Part shown: piece after piece, positions 1 through 6,889 of the stretch
Layout of the letters: the number at the start of each line of letters is the position of its first letter
Numbering within the stretch: the stretch's first letter is position 1
Origin: CAZFQD01 sp964520885
Lineage (GTDB): Bacteria; Bacillota; Clostridia; Oscillospirales; SIG519
DNA length: 23,700 nt
Assembly (NCBI GenBank): GCA_964520885.1
Contig: CAZFQD010000017.1
Location: 1-23,700 of the forward strand
Reading direction: 5' to 3'
Program-made: the position numbers and the translations under genes
Notes under the pieces: model-generated
Told to the model about the DNA's origin: nothing
Seen by the model: the letters and a program-made list of their open reading frames with translations, nothing else
Databases searched by the model: none

Positions 1-169
1 ATGTCAATAAAGATATATTGTTTTTGGATTTTAAAGAAGAGAGAATTTTCGTAGGTGCTTTTAAATTATAATCATTTCTTGCTGACTAAAAGACTGGGAG
101 GATACGTTTATGCAATGTCAACTACTATTTATACAACGCCAACATATAATTTGAGCATTATAGTAAAAT

Positions 170-1570
170 CTATATTTCCTGTATTTCATAGCCTAAATAT
201 GTTTTAAAGGCCTCTAAAATAACTTTTTCATAACTACCATTTGTTACACTCACATGATGACGATACCCGTTTTTGCCAATAGAAATAAGCTTCTTTTGTA
301 GCCCTTCAATTTTAGCCACTCCACCACAACCAAAAAAACCTTCTTCAATAACATCGTTAGTGAATTCGCCCTGTCCTACATATACAATAAACTTTCCATT
401 ATCAGTTTTAGAGCTTGCAAAGGTCATTGGAAATGCTTTAATTCTACCCACATTTGTTCCCCAACCACAGCCCTCACCATAAGCTTTTGCAAACATTTTA
501 TGGTCTATTATTTCGCCCTTTGCAGTCATATATTGCTGTGCTACTGGTCCACAGTGGAATAAAATACACTTGTTTTCATCTTCGCTATAATTATTATTCC
601 AATCAAGACAAATAGACGGTTTTTGTGAAGCCGCTTGCAAAGCATACATTGGTATTGCATTAAGTACATCAACCTCACAAGCCGCTACAAAGCCCCTATC
701 ATTTAATTCGCTAAGCAAAACGCAAGGAGATACTCCAAGTAACTGCTCTATTTCATTCCAACATCTAAGAGCTAAGCAATCAAGCGAATAGTCCTTAATA
801 ATATCATCTATAACAACACTAAGTTTTGCCAATGTTTCAGTCTTATTTTTAGGACAACAGCTAAAATTTGAGTAATTTTCAAGCCTTTCAATTTTGGTTT
901 TAACCCTTTCGGAAGAACTATCTAATTTATTTAGTCTTAAAAGCACTTCTGAAAGGTCTAAGGCTTCCACTGTAATGCCATATTTTTGAAGGGTTAACTC
1001 ATCAAAACGAACGGTTTTAAAAGCGGTAGTTCTTGCTCCAATTGCACCAACAGTAACTCGTTTCATATTTTTCACGACACGACAAACAGCACCAAAGTCT
1101 TGAAGCTGCTTAGCAAAATTATCACTCAAAGTGCGAACTGTATGTGGTTCAAAAACTGTAAACGGCAAACCATACTGACAAAATACGTCCATAATAGAAA
1201 ATTTGCCACAAAAGGCATCCCTTCTATGAGAAAAATCCATTTTGCCTATTTCATCTGGGTAAGCTTGTATTAAAATTGGCACGTTGCAATCCCTTAAAGC
1301 TGATATAGCACCATTTTCGTCACTAAAGTTTGGTAAGCACAAAACAACACCATCATATTTCCCCTCGTTTTGTTTTAAGAAATTTGCATATATTTTACCT
1401 TCCTCAGGAGTTTCAACTGCACCAAAACGAGTTTCCTTATCATCAAGCATTAAGGCTTCAAACCCCTGTGTTTCAACTGCTTTTTTCATTTCCTCTCTTG
1501 CTCCTGCTACAAGACTTTCAGGAAAAAATCCTCTATTACCGAAATATAATGCTAAAGTTATTTTTTTCAT
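170..1570 (-). CDS. L-fucose/L-arabinose isomerase family protein
   Basis: Probable aldose-ketose isomerase, cytoplasmic, the last gene of a three-gene minus-strand cassette. The protein (466 aa) has the layout of the L-fucose/L-arabinose isomerase superfamily: an N-terminal Rossmann-like part (GVVLCLPNFSDENGA) and a C-terminal catalytic part. Candidate metal and catalytic residues matching the FucI pattern are E299 (CEVDV), D323 (CLDWNNN) and H438/H439 (YRHHVSV). It is shorter than E. coli FucI (about 590 aa), so it belongs to a divergent branch. Two Met codons lie close together, at 1576 and 1570. The ribosome binding site AAAGGGG is only 3 nt from the first but 9 nt from the second, so I prefer 1570. 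The kinase gene ends 14 nt upstream, which indicates one transcript. Substrate is inferred: L-fucose, D-arabinose, L-galactose or another aldose. The family call is firm, the exact sugar is not. Confidence 0.85.
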   Translation of the reverse strand: MKKITLALYFGNRGFFPESLVAGAREEMKKAVETQGFEALMLDDKETRFGAVETPEEGKIYANFLKQNEGKYDGVVLCLPNFSDENGAISALRDCNVPILIQAYPDEIGKMDFSHRRDAFCGKFSIMDVFCQYGLPFTVFEPHTVRTLSDNFAKQLQDFGAVCRVVKNMKRVTVGAIGARTTAFKTVRFDELTLQKYGITVEALDLSEVLLRLNKLDSSSERVKTKIERLENYSNFSCCPKNKTETLAKLSVVIDDIIKDYSLDCLALRCWNEIEQLLGVSPCVLLSELNDRGFVAACEVDVLNAIPMYALQAASQKPSICLDWNNNYSEDENKCILFHCGPVAQQYMTAKGEIIDHKMFAKAYGEGCGWGTNVGRIKAFPMTFASSKTDNGKFIVYVGQGEFTNDVIEEGFFGCGGVAKIEGLQKKLISIGKNGYRHHVSVTNGSYEKVILEAFKTYLGYEIQEI

Positions 1571-1584
1571 TTTCATTTACCCCT

Positions 1585-3072
1585 TTATTTATATAAATTT
1601 GCAATGCTTTTTCTCACTATTTTATATTTTTTATAATTTTCCTCATAAAATTTGTTATCCATTATATTAGGCTCAACTGCGTTTCTTTTCTTAACAAAAA
1701 TTCCTACAGCTTCATTTATATTTCTGTAAACACCTGTTGCAACACCAGCTAATATAACAGCCCCTACAATTCCAGCCTCGTCAACATCAAGCGGAACAAT
1801 GGTTTTCCCTGTAATACTCGCCTTAATATTTAACCAATAATCCGACTTTGCACCCCCTCCTACTGCTCTAAGCTCGGAGATTTTAATACCAGATTGCTCT
1901 AAAATTTCCATATTGTATTTCATTTCATAAGTTACTCCCTCAATCAAAGCACGATAGAGAGTAGCTCTATTGGTATCAAATTTTAGTCCTAAGAACGCAC
2001 CTCTTGCCTCATTATTCATATCTGGCGTAGCCGAACCTGCAAAATGAGGAATAACGATTAAATCAGTAGGCTTTTTAGCACCCTCGTTATCCAAAAGCTC
2101 ATAAACACTAATTCCAAGCTCCTTTGCTTTCACAGCCTCATAAGTTGCAAAATTATTTTTAAACCATTTTAGGATTGAGCCACCAGTAAAATTAAAGGCA
2201 TAAGTTGCATACATTCCATCTATTACATAAGGAACGCAGGCATAATTATTACTTAAAAATTCCTCTGTTAGTATAGGCTTATCAAAAATAGGGGTTATAC
2301 ATTCTACTGTTCCCATACCATCAATTGCTATGCTTGTATCCACAACACCTGCACCCAAAGCGGCACATATTTGGTCGTGTCCCCCTGCAACTACCAATAA
2401 ATCATTTGGCAAGGATAAATTATCTGCCATATTGGGCTTGATTTTACCTATAATTGTTCCAGAAGGAATTGGTTTAGGCAATTTCTCAATATCAATATTT
2501 GCTCCATTTAAAAGAAAATTAGACCATTCCTTTTTTATAACATCAAATGCCATTGTTCTTGCGGCAAGAGAATAGTCAATAATTGCTTCGCCTGTGAGCA
2601 TATATGCACAAAAGGAGCCAATTAGCAAAAATTTAAAGGTTTTTTCATAAATTTCAGGGTGGTTTTCCTTTATGTAACATATTTTTGATAGTGAATACAT
2701 AGGATGAGGATTAACACCCGAAATACTCATTATTTTGTCTTTGCTTAAAAACTTTACTAATCTATCACATTGCTCTTTTCCCCTTATGTCTGTGTAAAGC
2801 ATTGTGTTCATTAGCACCTTACCATCTTTGTCAATTGGCACAAAGGATTCTCCAAAGGATGAAATACATAAAGCTGTTATTTTTTCTTTTACCTGAGCAG
2901 TGCAATCCTTTATAACCCTTGTTACATTTCCCCATATTATATTTCCATTTGTTTCATATACATTTTCAAATGGAGGGTACTCAATATATGAATAAGCTAA
3001 CTGCTTTCCATTTGTGTCAAAAACCATAGCTTTGCAACCAGAAGAACCAACGTCAAGACCTAATAGAGCCAT
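1585..3072 (-). CDS. FGGY-family carbohydrate kinase (xylulokinase/fuculokinase-like)
   Basis: ATP-dependent kinase expected to phosphorylate the ketose made by the adjacent isomerase. At 495 aa it has normal family length. The N-terminal domain opens with LGLDVGSSGCK, the phosphate-1 motif of the actin-like ATPase fold. The FGGY signature region GGHDQICAALGAG lies at about 230-242 with the catalytic-base candidate D233. The C-terminal domain carries the adenosine-binding loop GGGAKSDYW around 405-413. The start at 3072 has an AAAGGA site about 9 nt upstream. The gene lies 19 nt after the aldolase stop and 14 nt before the isomerase start. FGGY kinases phosphorylate C1 (FucK, RhaB) or C5 (XylB, AraB) and the sequence alone does not say which. 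An aldolase in the same operon favours a phosphorylation that leads to aldol cleavage, for example a ketose 1-phosphate. Confidence 0.9.
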   Translation of the reverse strand: MALLGLDVGSSGCKAMVFDTNGKQLAYSYIEYPPFENVYETNGNIIWGNVTRVIKDCTAQVKEKITALCISSFGESFVPIDKDGKVLMNTMLYTDIRGKEQCDRLVKFLSKDKIMSISGVNPHPMYSLSKICYIKENHPEIYEKTFKFLLIGSFCAYMLTGEAIIDYSLAARTMAFDVIKKEWSNFLLNGANIDIEKLPKPIPSGTIIGKIKPNMADNLSLPNDLLVVAGGHDQICAALGAGVVDTSIAIDGMGTVECITPIFDKPILTEEFLSNNYACVPYVIDGMYATYAFNFTGGSILKWFKNNFATYEAVKAKELGISVYELLDNEGAKKPTDLIVIPHFAGSATPDMNNEARGAFLGLKFDTNRATLYRALIEGVTYEMKYNMEILEQSGIKISELRAVGGGAKSDYWLNIKASITGKTIVPLDVDEAGIVGAVILAGVATGVYRNINEAVGIFVKKRNAVEPNIMDNKFYEENYKKYKIVRKSIANLYK

Positions 3073-3091
3073 ATGCTTTAATCCTTTCTAA

Positions 3092-4093
3092 TTATTTATA
3101 CCACATATTAAGGTATTCCCTTACCATTCTTTTCATCTCATTAAAAATTATATCCTGCCTATATACTGTGGTATAGTTAGCTATTGAGGGCTTTTCACCT
3201 GTTAAACATTTCTCGGTTAAATATCCATCATTAATTAGTCTTTCAATAGTAATTTTATTTGCCACCTTAGATGAATTTTTAACCATATCTTCAAATAGAA
3301 TTGGTGTAGCATCTCTTTCAAGTGCTGTCCAAATATTAACCTTGCAAATGCCATCATTAAATAGTTCTCTAACCTGCTCATTAGAGACAGAGGATGTCCC
3401 ATGAAGCACGATTTTTGTTCCAATTTTCTCCTTAATGCTTCTTGCCACATCGCCGTAATATTTTAATTCTTTCCCTGTCGCTCTATGCTCTGTTCCTAAA
3501 TTAGCAACAATTAGGTCTACTCCTGTTTCCTTAGCATATTTTAAAGCATTTTCTGGAGTGGTTAGCTCATTATGCTTAGTTCCTGTTGCGTCAACAATTT
3601 CATCGCAAGCACCTTCAATTAAAATCTTATCCTTGTTGTTTTTAACAAATTCAGCAGTTTTCTTAATATTTTCATTAAAGGGCAAGGCAGAGGCATCATA
3701 CATTATGGAGGAATAATCGCTTAAATCGCTATTTAGAAGCTCTAAATCATCGTCAAATTGAATATGGTCAAGATGTAACATTACATATACGTCCTCAAAA
3801 ATACAACCCTTATCGGCAAGTGCTTTTATATCGTTAACAAAGAGTTTAAGCCCTGTTGTATAGTCCCTTGTGTGAGTATAATTTGGTGCTTGTGCTCTGT
3901 GGCTATAATTGCAGGTTATGGCTATAATGATTGGCACATTTTCAATTCCCTTTTCTTTGCCAAATTCTAATACTGCACTTAAAATTGCCTCTGTTGTAGT
4001 TAAATTTTCCGTGCAAATACAAGGCAAAACCCATCCGTTTTTCTCAGCTTCCTTATATAAAGCCCTTACCTCGTTTACATTAGTAATAATCAT
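3092..4093 (-). CDS. Class II (FBA/tagatose-type) aldolase
   Basis: Zinc-dependent TIM-barrel aldolase of the fructose-bisphosphate/tagatose-bisphosphate family, 333 aa. It is expected to cleave a phosphorylated ketose to DHAP plus an aldehyde. Equivalents of the active-site residues of E. coli FbaA are visible: HLDH at 107-110 (catalytic D109, metal ligand H110), E160, metal ligands H203 (LGTEHR) and H231 (LHGTSS), and N253 (KVNIWT). The usual glycine-rich loops are altered (GTEHR in place of GNxHG, HGTSS in place of HGGSG), so it is a divergent subfamily and probably not the glycolytic enzyme. It is the first gene of the cassette. The start at 4093 has an AAAAGGTGA site 7 nt upstream. A TATAAT on the minus strand at 4131-4126 may be its -10 box, but I see no good -35. 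The substrate is inferred from neighbours. Confidence 0.85.
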   Translation of the reverse strand: MIITNVNEVRALYKEAEKNGWVLPCICTENLTTTEAILSAVLEFGKEKGIENVPIIIAITCNYSHRAQAPNYTHTRDYTTGLKLFVNDIKALADKGCIFEDVYVMLHLDHIQFDDDLELLNSDLSDYSSIMYDASALPFNENIKKTAEFVKNNKDKILIEGACDEIVDATGTKHNELTTPENALKYAKETGVDLIVANLGTEHRATGKELKYYGDVARSIKEKIGTKIVLHGTSSVSNEQVRELFNDGICKVNIWTALERDATPILFEDMVKNSSKVANKITIERLINDGYLTEKCLTGEKPSIANYTTVYRQDIIFNEMKRMVREYLNMWYK

Positions 4094-4122
4094 TTTTTTC
4101 TCACCTTTTCTTAAATATTATC

Positions 4123-4151
4123 TTGATTATACTAAATTATTAATATATAAT
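4123..4151 (+). promoter_or_regulatory. Candidate sigma-A promoter for the PocR-AraC regulator
   Basis: TTGATT (4123-4128) and TATAAT (4146-4151) are separated by exactly 17 nt and lie 65 nt before the regulator start. The 122-bp intergenic stretch is shared with the opposing aldolase operon, whose probable -10 overlaps this promoter. The regulator could therefore control both directions from here. Called by eye from consensus. Confidence 0.5.
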
Positions 4152-4215
4152 TATAGTAACAAATGTATTGAAACTGGTAATTTTGTTTGGATTTTCGGAA
4201 GGGGCGTGAAAGTCT

Positions 4216-5052
4216 ATGCCTTTAAAAATTAATAGTGTTAAATTAAAAGAATTATTAATGGATTTTTTTATACTAACTAAAATACGGATTGTTCTTTTTG
4301 ACAATGAATTTAATAAGATAATGTCCTACCCCGAAAAGGAATGTGATTTTTGCACATTAATAAAAAGCAATGAAAAAGCCAAAAAAGAATGCGTTCAAAG
4401 CGACCTTACTGCATTTCAAACTTGTTGTAGCACCAAGCGACTATATATGTATAAATGCCACACAGGGTTAATTGAAGTAGCCACACCGATTAAGGTTAAT
4501 GATATTGTGCTTGGCTATGTTATGTTTGGTCAAATTATTGATAAAAGCAATAGAAACGACGAAAAAAGCAACGTATTAAGACGTTGCCTAAAATATAATT
4601 TAGATAATGATAAACTTTCCACAAACTTTGATAAATTAATTTCAAAAAGCAAGGAGCAAATAAAAGCCGCTTCTAAAATATTAGAAAGTTGTGCTTGTTA
4701 TTTGTGGATTTCGGAGCTTGTGAAAATTGGGGAAGAAAGCTTATTTTTAAAAATAGATAAATTTATAGATAAAAACATTCAAGAAGAAATATCCATTAAA
4801 ATGCTTTGTGATAATTTTTTAATCAGTCGTAGCAAGCTCTATGAGATATCAAATAAATATTTTGGTATGGGGATTTCACAGCATATTAGAAAAAAAAGGC
4901 TTCATATGGCTATTTCTATTTTAGAAAATGAAAAATGCAATATTAATGAGGTTTGCTCTCGTGTTGGCATTAATGACTACAACTATTTTTCTAAAATGTT
5001 TAAAAAAGAAACAGGGCTTGCACCTCGTTTGTATTTAAAAAATATTAGATAG
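4216..5052 (+). CDS. PocR-domain AraC-family transcriptional regulator
   Basis: Cytoplasmic DNA-binding regulator, 278 aa. Residues about 8-165 match a PocR sensory domain: cysteine-rich with C43, C46, C59, C70, C71 and C81, followed by the characteristic IEVATPIKVNDIVLGYVMFGQ strand-loop region. The C-terminal 100 residues form an AraC-type double helix-turn-helix (SIKMLCDNFLISRSKLYEI, then INEVCSRVGINDYNYFSKMF and the family ending FKKETGLAPRLY). It starts at the ATG at 4216, with GGAAGGGG 11 nt upstream. It is divergent from the aldolase-kinase-isomerase cassette, which it most likely activates. PocR of Salmonella responds to 1,2-propanediol, a product of L-fucose and L-rhamnose fermentation. 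A similar ligand is possible here, but that is inference. Confidence 0.9.
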   Translation: MPLKINSVKLKELLMDFFILTKIRIVLFDNEFNKIMSYPEKECDFCTLIKSNEKAKKECVQSDLTAFQTCCSTKRLYMYKCHTGLIEVATPIKVNDIVLGYVMFGQIIDKSNRNDEKSNVLRRCLKYNLDNDKLSTNFDKLISKSKEQIKAASKILESCACYLWISELVKIGEESLFLKIDKFIDKNIQEEISIKMLCDNFLISRSKLYEISNKYFGMGISQHIRKKRLHMAISILENEKCNINEVCSRVGINDYNYFSKMFKKETGLAPRLYLKNIR

Positions 5053-5307
5053 TTGGAAATAATATTTACTTTAAAGGCACAGGGAAAAGTGGTGCTACAC
5101 TCGTTACAGTGACCTCTGCAACATCCACAACTTAAAGGTGGGTTATCACACATATAGCTTAAGTAAGGTTGCTTTAAATAGGAAATGGAAAAGCTCACAA
5201 ACCTATGATAGACCATCTTATCTCATTTTGATTCTATTTATGATTTTAGAATATAAATTGCCTTAAAATAACCGTTAAGATACTGTGTTTTTGAAGACTA
5301 ATTAGTA

Positions 5308-6309
5308 TTATAGGCTCCTTATGGAGTTTCTAAGACATAAATTTGTATCTAAAACTTTTGTGAGTGGGAAATCTGAATAATCACCATTTAACCTTCTGAA
5401 CAAAATTTGAGATGCTACTATTCCCATTTGTTCCATAGGCTGCTCAACCAAAGAAAGAGGGGGTTGGATAACATCAGATAGCTCAAAATGGTCAAATCCA
5501 ATAATAGACATATCAGTTGGAATTTTTATATTCATTTCATTAAGTGCTATCATCATACCTACTGTCATATGATAGCTTATTGCAAAAATTGCAGTTGGTA
5601 AATTGGTCAATTCAAGCAGTTTTTTTGTTGCATTATATGCTTTTTTATAATCATACATTCCATATACAATTAAGCTTTGGTCAATTTCAATTTTACTATT
5701 TGAATGAGCTTTATAATAACCATTTAAACGTCCTGTGCTTGTGGGGTCGTCTTGAAAACCGCAAATTATTCCAATTCTTTTGTGATTGCATGATAGGAGT
5801 TTGCTAACAGCTCTAAAACCTGCTTTCTCATTATCAATCAATACAGAATCTGTTGAAATCTCTTTTACTGTTTGGTTAACAAGAACAAAAGGAATCTTTT
5901 TTTCAAAAAAAACATTTAATATAGGTAAGTACTCGCCGGTTAAGTAAAGAATGGCACCATCAATTTTTTTATCGAGCAAATATTGGAGCTTTTGTTCTTG
6001 GTTTATTACATCATAATTATAATTACATAAAAGTATAGTATAATTGTGAGCTGTTAAAATTTTCTCTGCGGCTTCAATTATACTTGCTGAAAATATATCT
6101 GTTAGACTATTAATTAATATTCCGATTGTCATAGTCTTGTTGCATTTCAAACTTTTTGCAATAATGTTTTGTTTATAATTTAATATATCAATAGCTTCCT
6201 TGACTTTTTCCATATTTTCTGGTTTGAGAGTAACACCATTCAAATATCTTGAAATACTCCCTACAGAAACCTTAGATAGTTTAGAGACATCGTTAATGGT
6301 TGCAGACAT
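5308..6309 (-). CDS. LacI-family transcriptional repressor
   Basis: Sugar-responsive DNA-binding repressor, 333 aa, normal family length. The N-terminal LacI helix-turn-helix is clear (TINDVSKLSKVSVGSISRYL, followed by NG), then the hinge (NIIAKSLKCNKTMTIGILI) and a periplasmic-binding-protein-like effector domain of about residues 60-330. Features of that domain include IGIICGFQDDPTSTGRLNGY and the late family motif DMSIIGFDHFELSD, followed by LSLVEQPMEQMG. It is divergent from the ten-gene transport/GH95 operon and separated from it by a 580-bp control region, so it most likely represses that operon and itself. The effector is probably a sugar or sugar phosphate released by the GH95 pathway (inference). 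It converges with the PocR-AraC gene across 255 bp, where I see no gene or convincing terminator. Confidence 0.93.
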   Translation of the reverse strand: MSATINDVSKLSKVSVGSISRYLNGVTLKPENMEKVKEAIDILNYKQNIIAKSLKCNKTMTIGILINSLTDIFSASIIEAAEKILTAHNYTILLCNYNYDVINQEQKLQYLLDKKIDGAILYLTGEYLPILNVFFEKKIPFVLVNQTVKEISTDSVLIDNEKAGFRAVSKLLSCNHKRIGIICGFQDDPTSTGRLNGYYKAHSNSKIEIDQSLIVYGMYDYKKAYNATKKLLELTNLPTAIFAISYHMTVGMMIALNEMNIKIPTDMSIIGFDHFELSDVIQPPLSLVEQPMEQMGIVASQILFRRLNGDYSDFPLTKVLDTNLCLRNSIRSL

Positions 6310-6440
6310 AAAATCATCTCACTTTTCTTTTATAAAATAATGACTATTAAAGAGTTAATTTGGTATTTATTTACAATAAAAATGATTGAATAAATTAATA
6401 CTTTTCAATTCAAGTAATCAAATATGTGCAATGTAATTAA

Positions 6441-6469
6441 AATATATAATAAAAATCTTAAAAAGTCAA
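6441..6469 (-). promoter_or_regulatory. Candidate promoter of the LacI-family gene
   Basis: On the minus strand TTGACT (6469-6464) and TATATT (6446-6441) are spaced by 17 nt, giving a start near 6434 and a leader of about 125 nt before the LacI-family gene. The match is one base off consensus in each box. Confidence 0.5.
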
Positions 6470-6480
6470 TATAATTACAT

Positions 6481-6560
6481 TTTTTTAAGTTTCCCCATTT
6501 TTTAGCCACATTCCGCTCAACTTACGATGTTTTGAAAAAAAAATGGGGAAACTTAAAAAA
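6481..6560. repeat. Perfect 23-bp inverted repeat between divergent promoters
   Basis: The left arm 6481-6503 and right arm 6538-6560 are exact reverse complements, each centred on AAGTTTCCCCAT and flanked by T/A runs, with a 34-nt spacer. The right arm ends 6 nt before the TTGACA of the operon promoter. The left arm begins 11 nt beyond the -35 of the LacI-family gene. It could be a bidirectional terminator or insulator, paired operators, or a remnant of a small mobile element. The symmetry is seen, the function is not. Confidence 0.85.
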
Positions 6561-6566
6561 TAGATA

Positions 6567-6594
6567 TTGACAAATGTAAATTATGCGATATAAT
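6567..6594 (+). promoter_or_regulatory. Strong sigma-A promoter of the transport/GH95 operon
   Basis: TTGACA (6567-6572) and TATAAT (6589-6594), both perfect consensus, have a 16-nt spacer and predict a start near 6601. A 15-bp dyad, ATTATGCGATATAAT (6580-6594), with perfect 5-bp arms around GCGAT, overlaps the -10 box and is a plausible repressor site for the adjacent LacI-family protein. Confidence 0.7.
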
Positions 6595-6689
6595 TAATTT
6601 AAGCAATGAATGAATAAATTATTTAAGAAGATGTAGTTGATTGTGAGTAAATTAAATTTTGGTCAAGAATCAGAGGGTGGAATCACAAA

Positions 6690-6725
6690 ATGAACGAACC
6701 AAAAGCTACGGTTGGAATTGCATAA
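6690..6725 (+). other. Possible 11-residue leader peptide in the operon leader
   Basis: An ATG at 6690 follows a good GAGGGTGG site (6673-6680, 9 nt spacing) and reads MNEPKATVGIA before TAA. After that stop the same frame stays open for about 40 codons, so this may be a translated leader or the decayed start of a lost gene. No codon run suggests classical attenuation. Confidence 0.25.
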
Positions 6726-6889
6726 CTCAAAAAAAATGATATGCTAAGTGAAAAAATAATTGCAAACGGGAGATATTTAAACGAAGGCTTACAAGATATT
6801 AAAGTAATTATAAATTTCTATTTGTATTATTATTTGATAATAAAAGTGCATAATTATTAATATTTATTTTATTAAAGGTGGTACTTAAA

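Larger units (their letters stand above)
6310..6889. promoter_or_regulatory. 580-bp divergent control region
   Basis: AT-rich non-coding stretch between the LacI gene and the large operon. It holds, in order, a minus-strand promoter (6441-6469), a perfect 23-bp inverted repeat (6481-6503 and 6538-6560), a plus-strand consensus promoter (6567-6594), and a leader of about 290 nt containing a possible 11-codon reading frame (6690-6725). No RNA gene or recognised riboswitch was found. Confidence 0.7.

Noticed and set aside
3..71. Open frame reading to a TAA at 69-71 at the left edge, possibly the end of a plus-strand gene.
   Set aside because: Only about 22 codons are visible, with no recognisable motif. 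A second frame (from 55) is also open across the same bases, so I cannot call it.
111..155. GGGAGG followed by an ATG at 111 giving a 14-codon frame.
   Set aside because: Very short, no homology visible, and it points into the end of the isomerase gene.
4126..4155. Minus-strand TATAAT as promoter of the aldolase operon.
   Set aside because: No acceptable -35 box at 16-18 nt (ATAATT at best), so it is mentioned only in the aldolase entry.
4983..5216. Minus-strand frame of 77 codons with a cysteine cluster (CGCCRGHCNEC).
   Set aside because: No good ribosome binding site, its last part overlaps the end of the PocR-AraC gene in antisense, and other frames of the same DNA read equally well. Probably accidental.
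5053..5307. Convergent gap between the AraC-type and LacI-type genes, searched for a shared terminator.
   Set aside because: Only weak AT-rich dyads such as ATTCTA/TAGAAT were found, without a T-tract, so no terminator is called.
6671..6690. GGGTGGAATCAC resembles a T-box motif (GGGTGGNACCGCG).
   Set aside because: Two core positions differ, there is only about 75 nt between the predicted start and the motif, no stem I features or terminator follow, and the downstream gene is not amino-acid related. It is more simply a ribosome binding site for a short frame.
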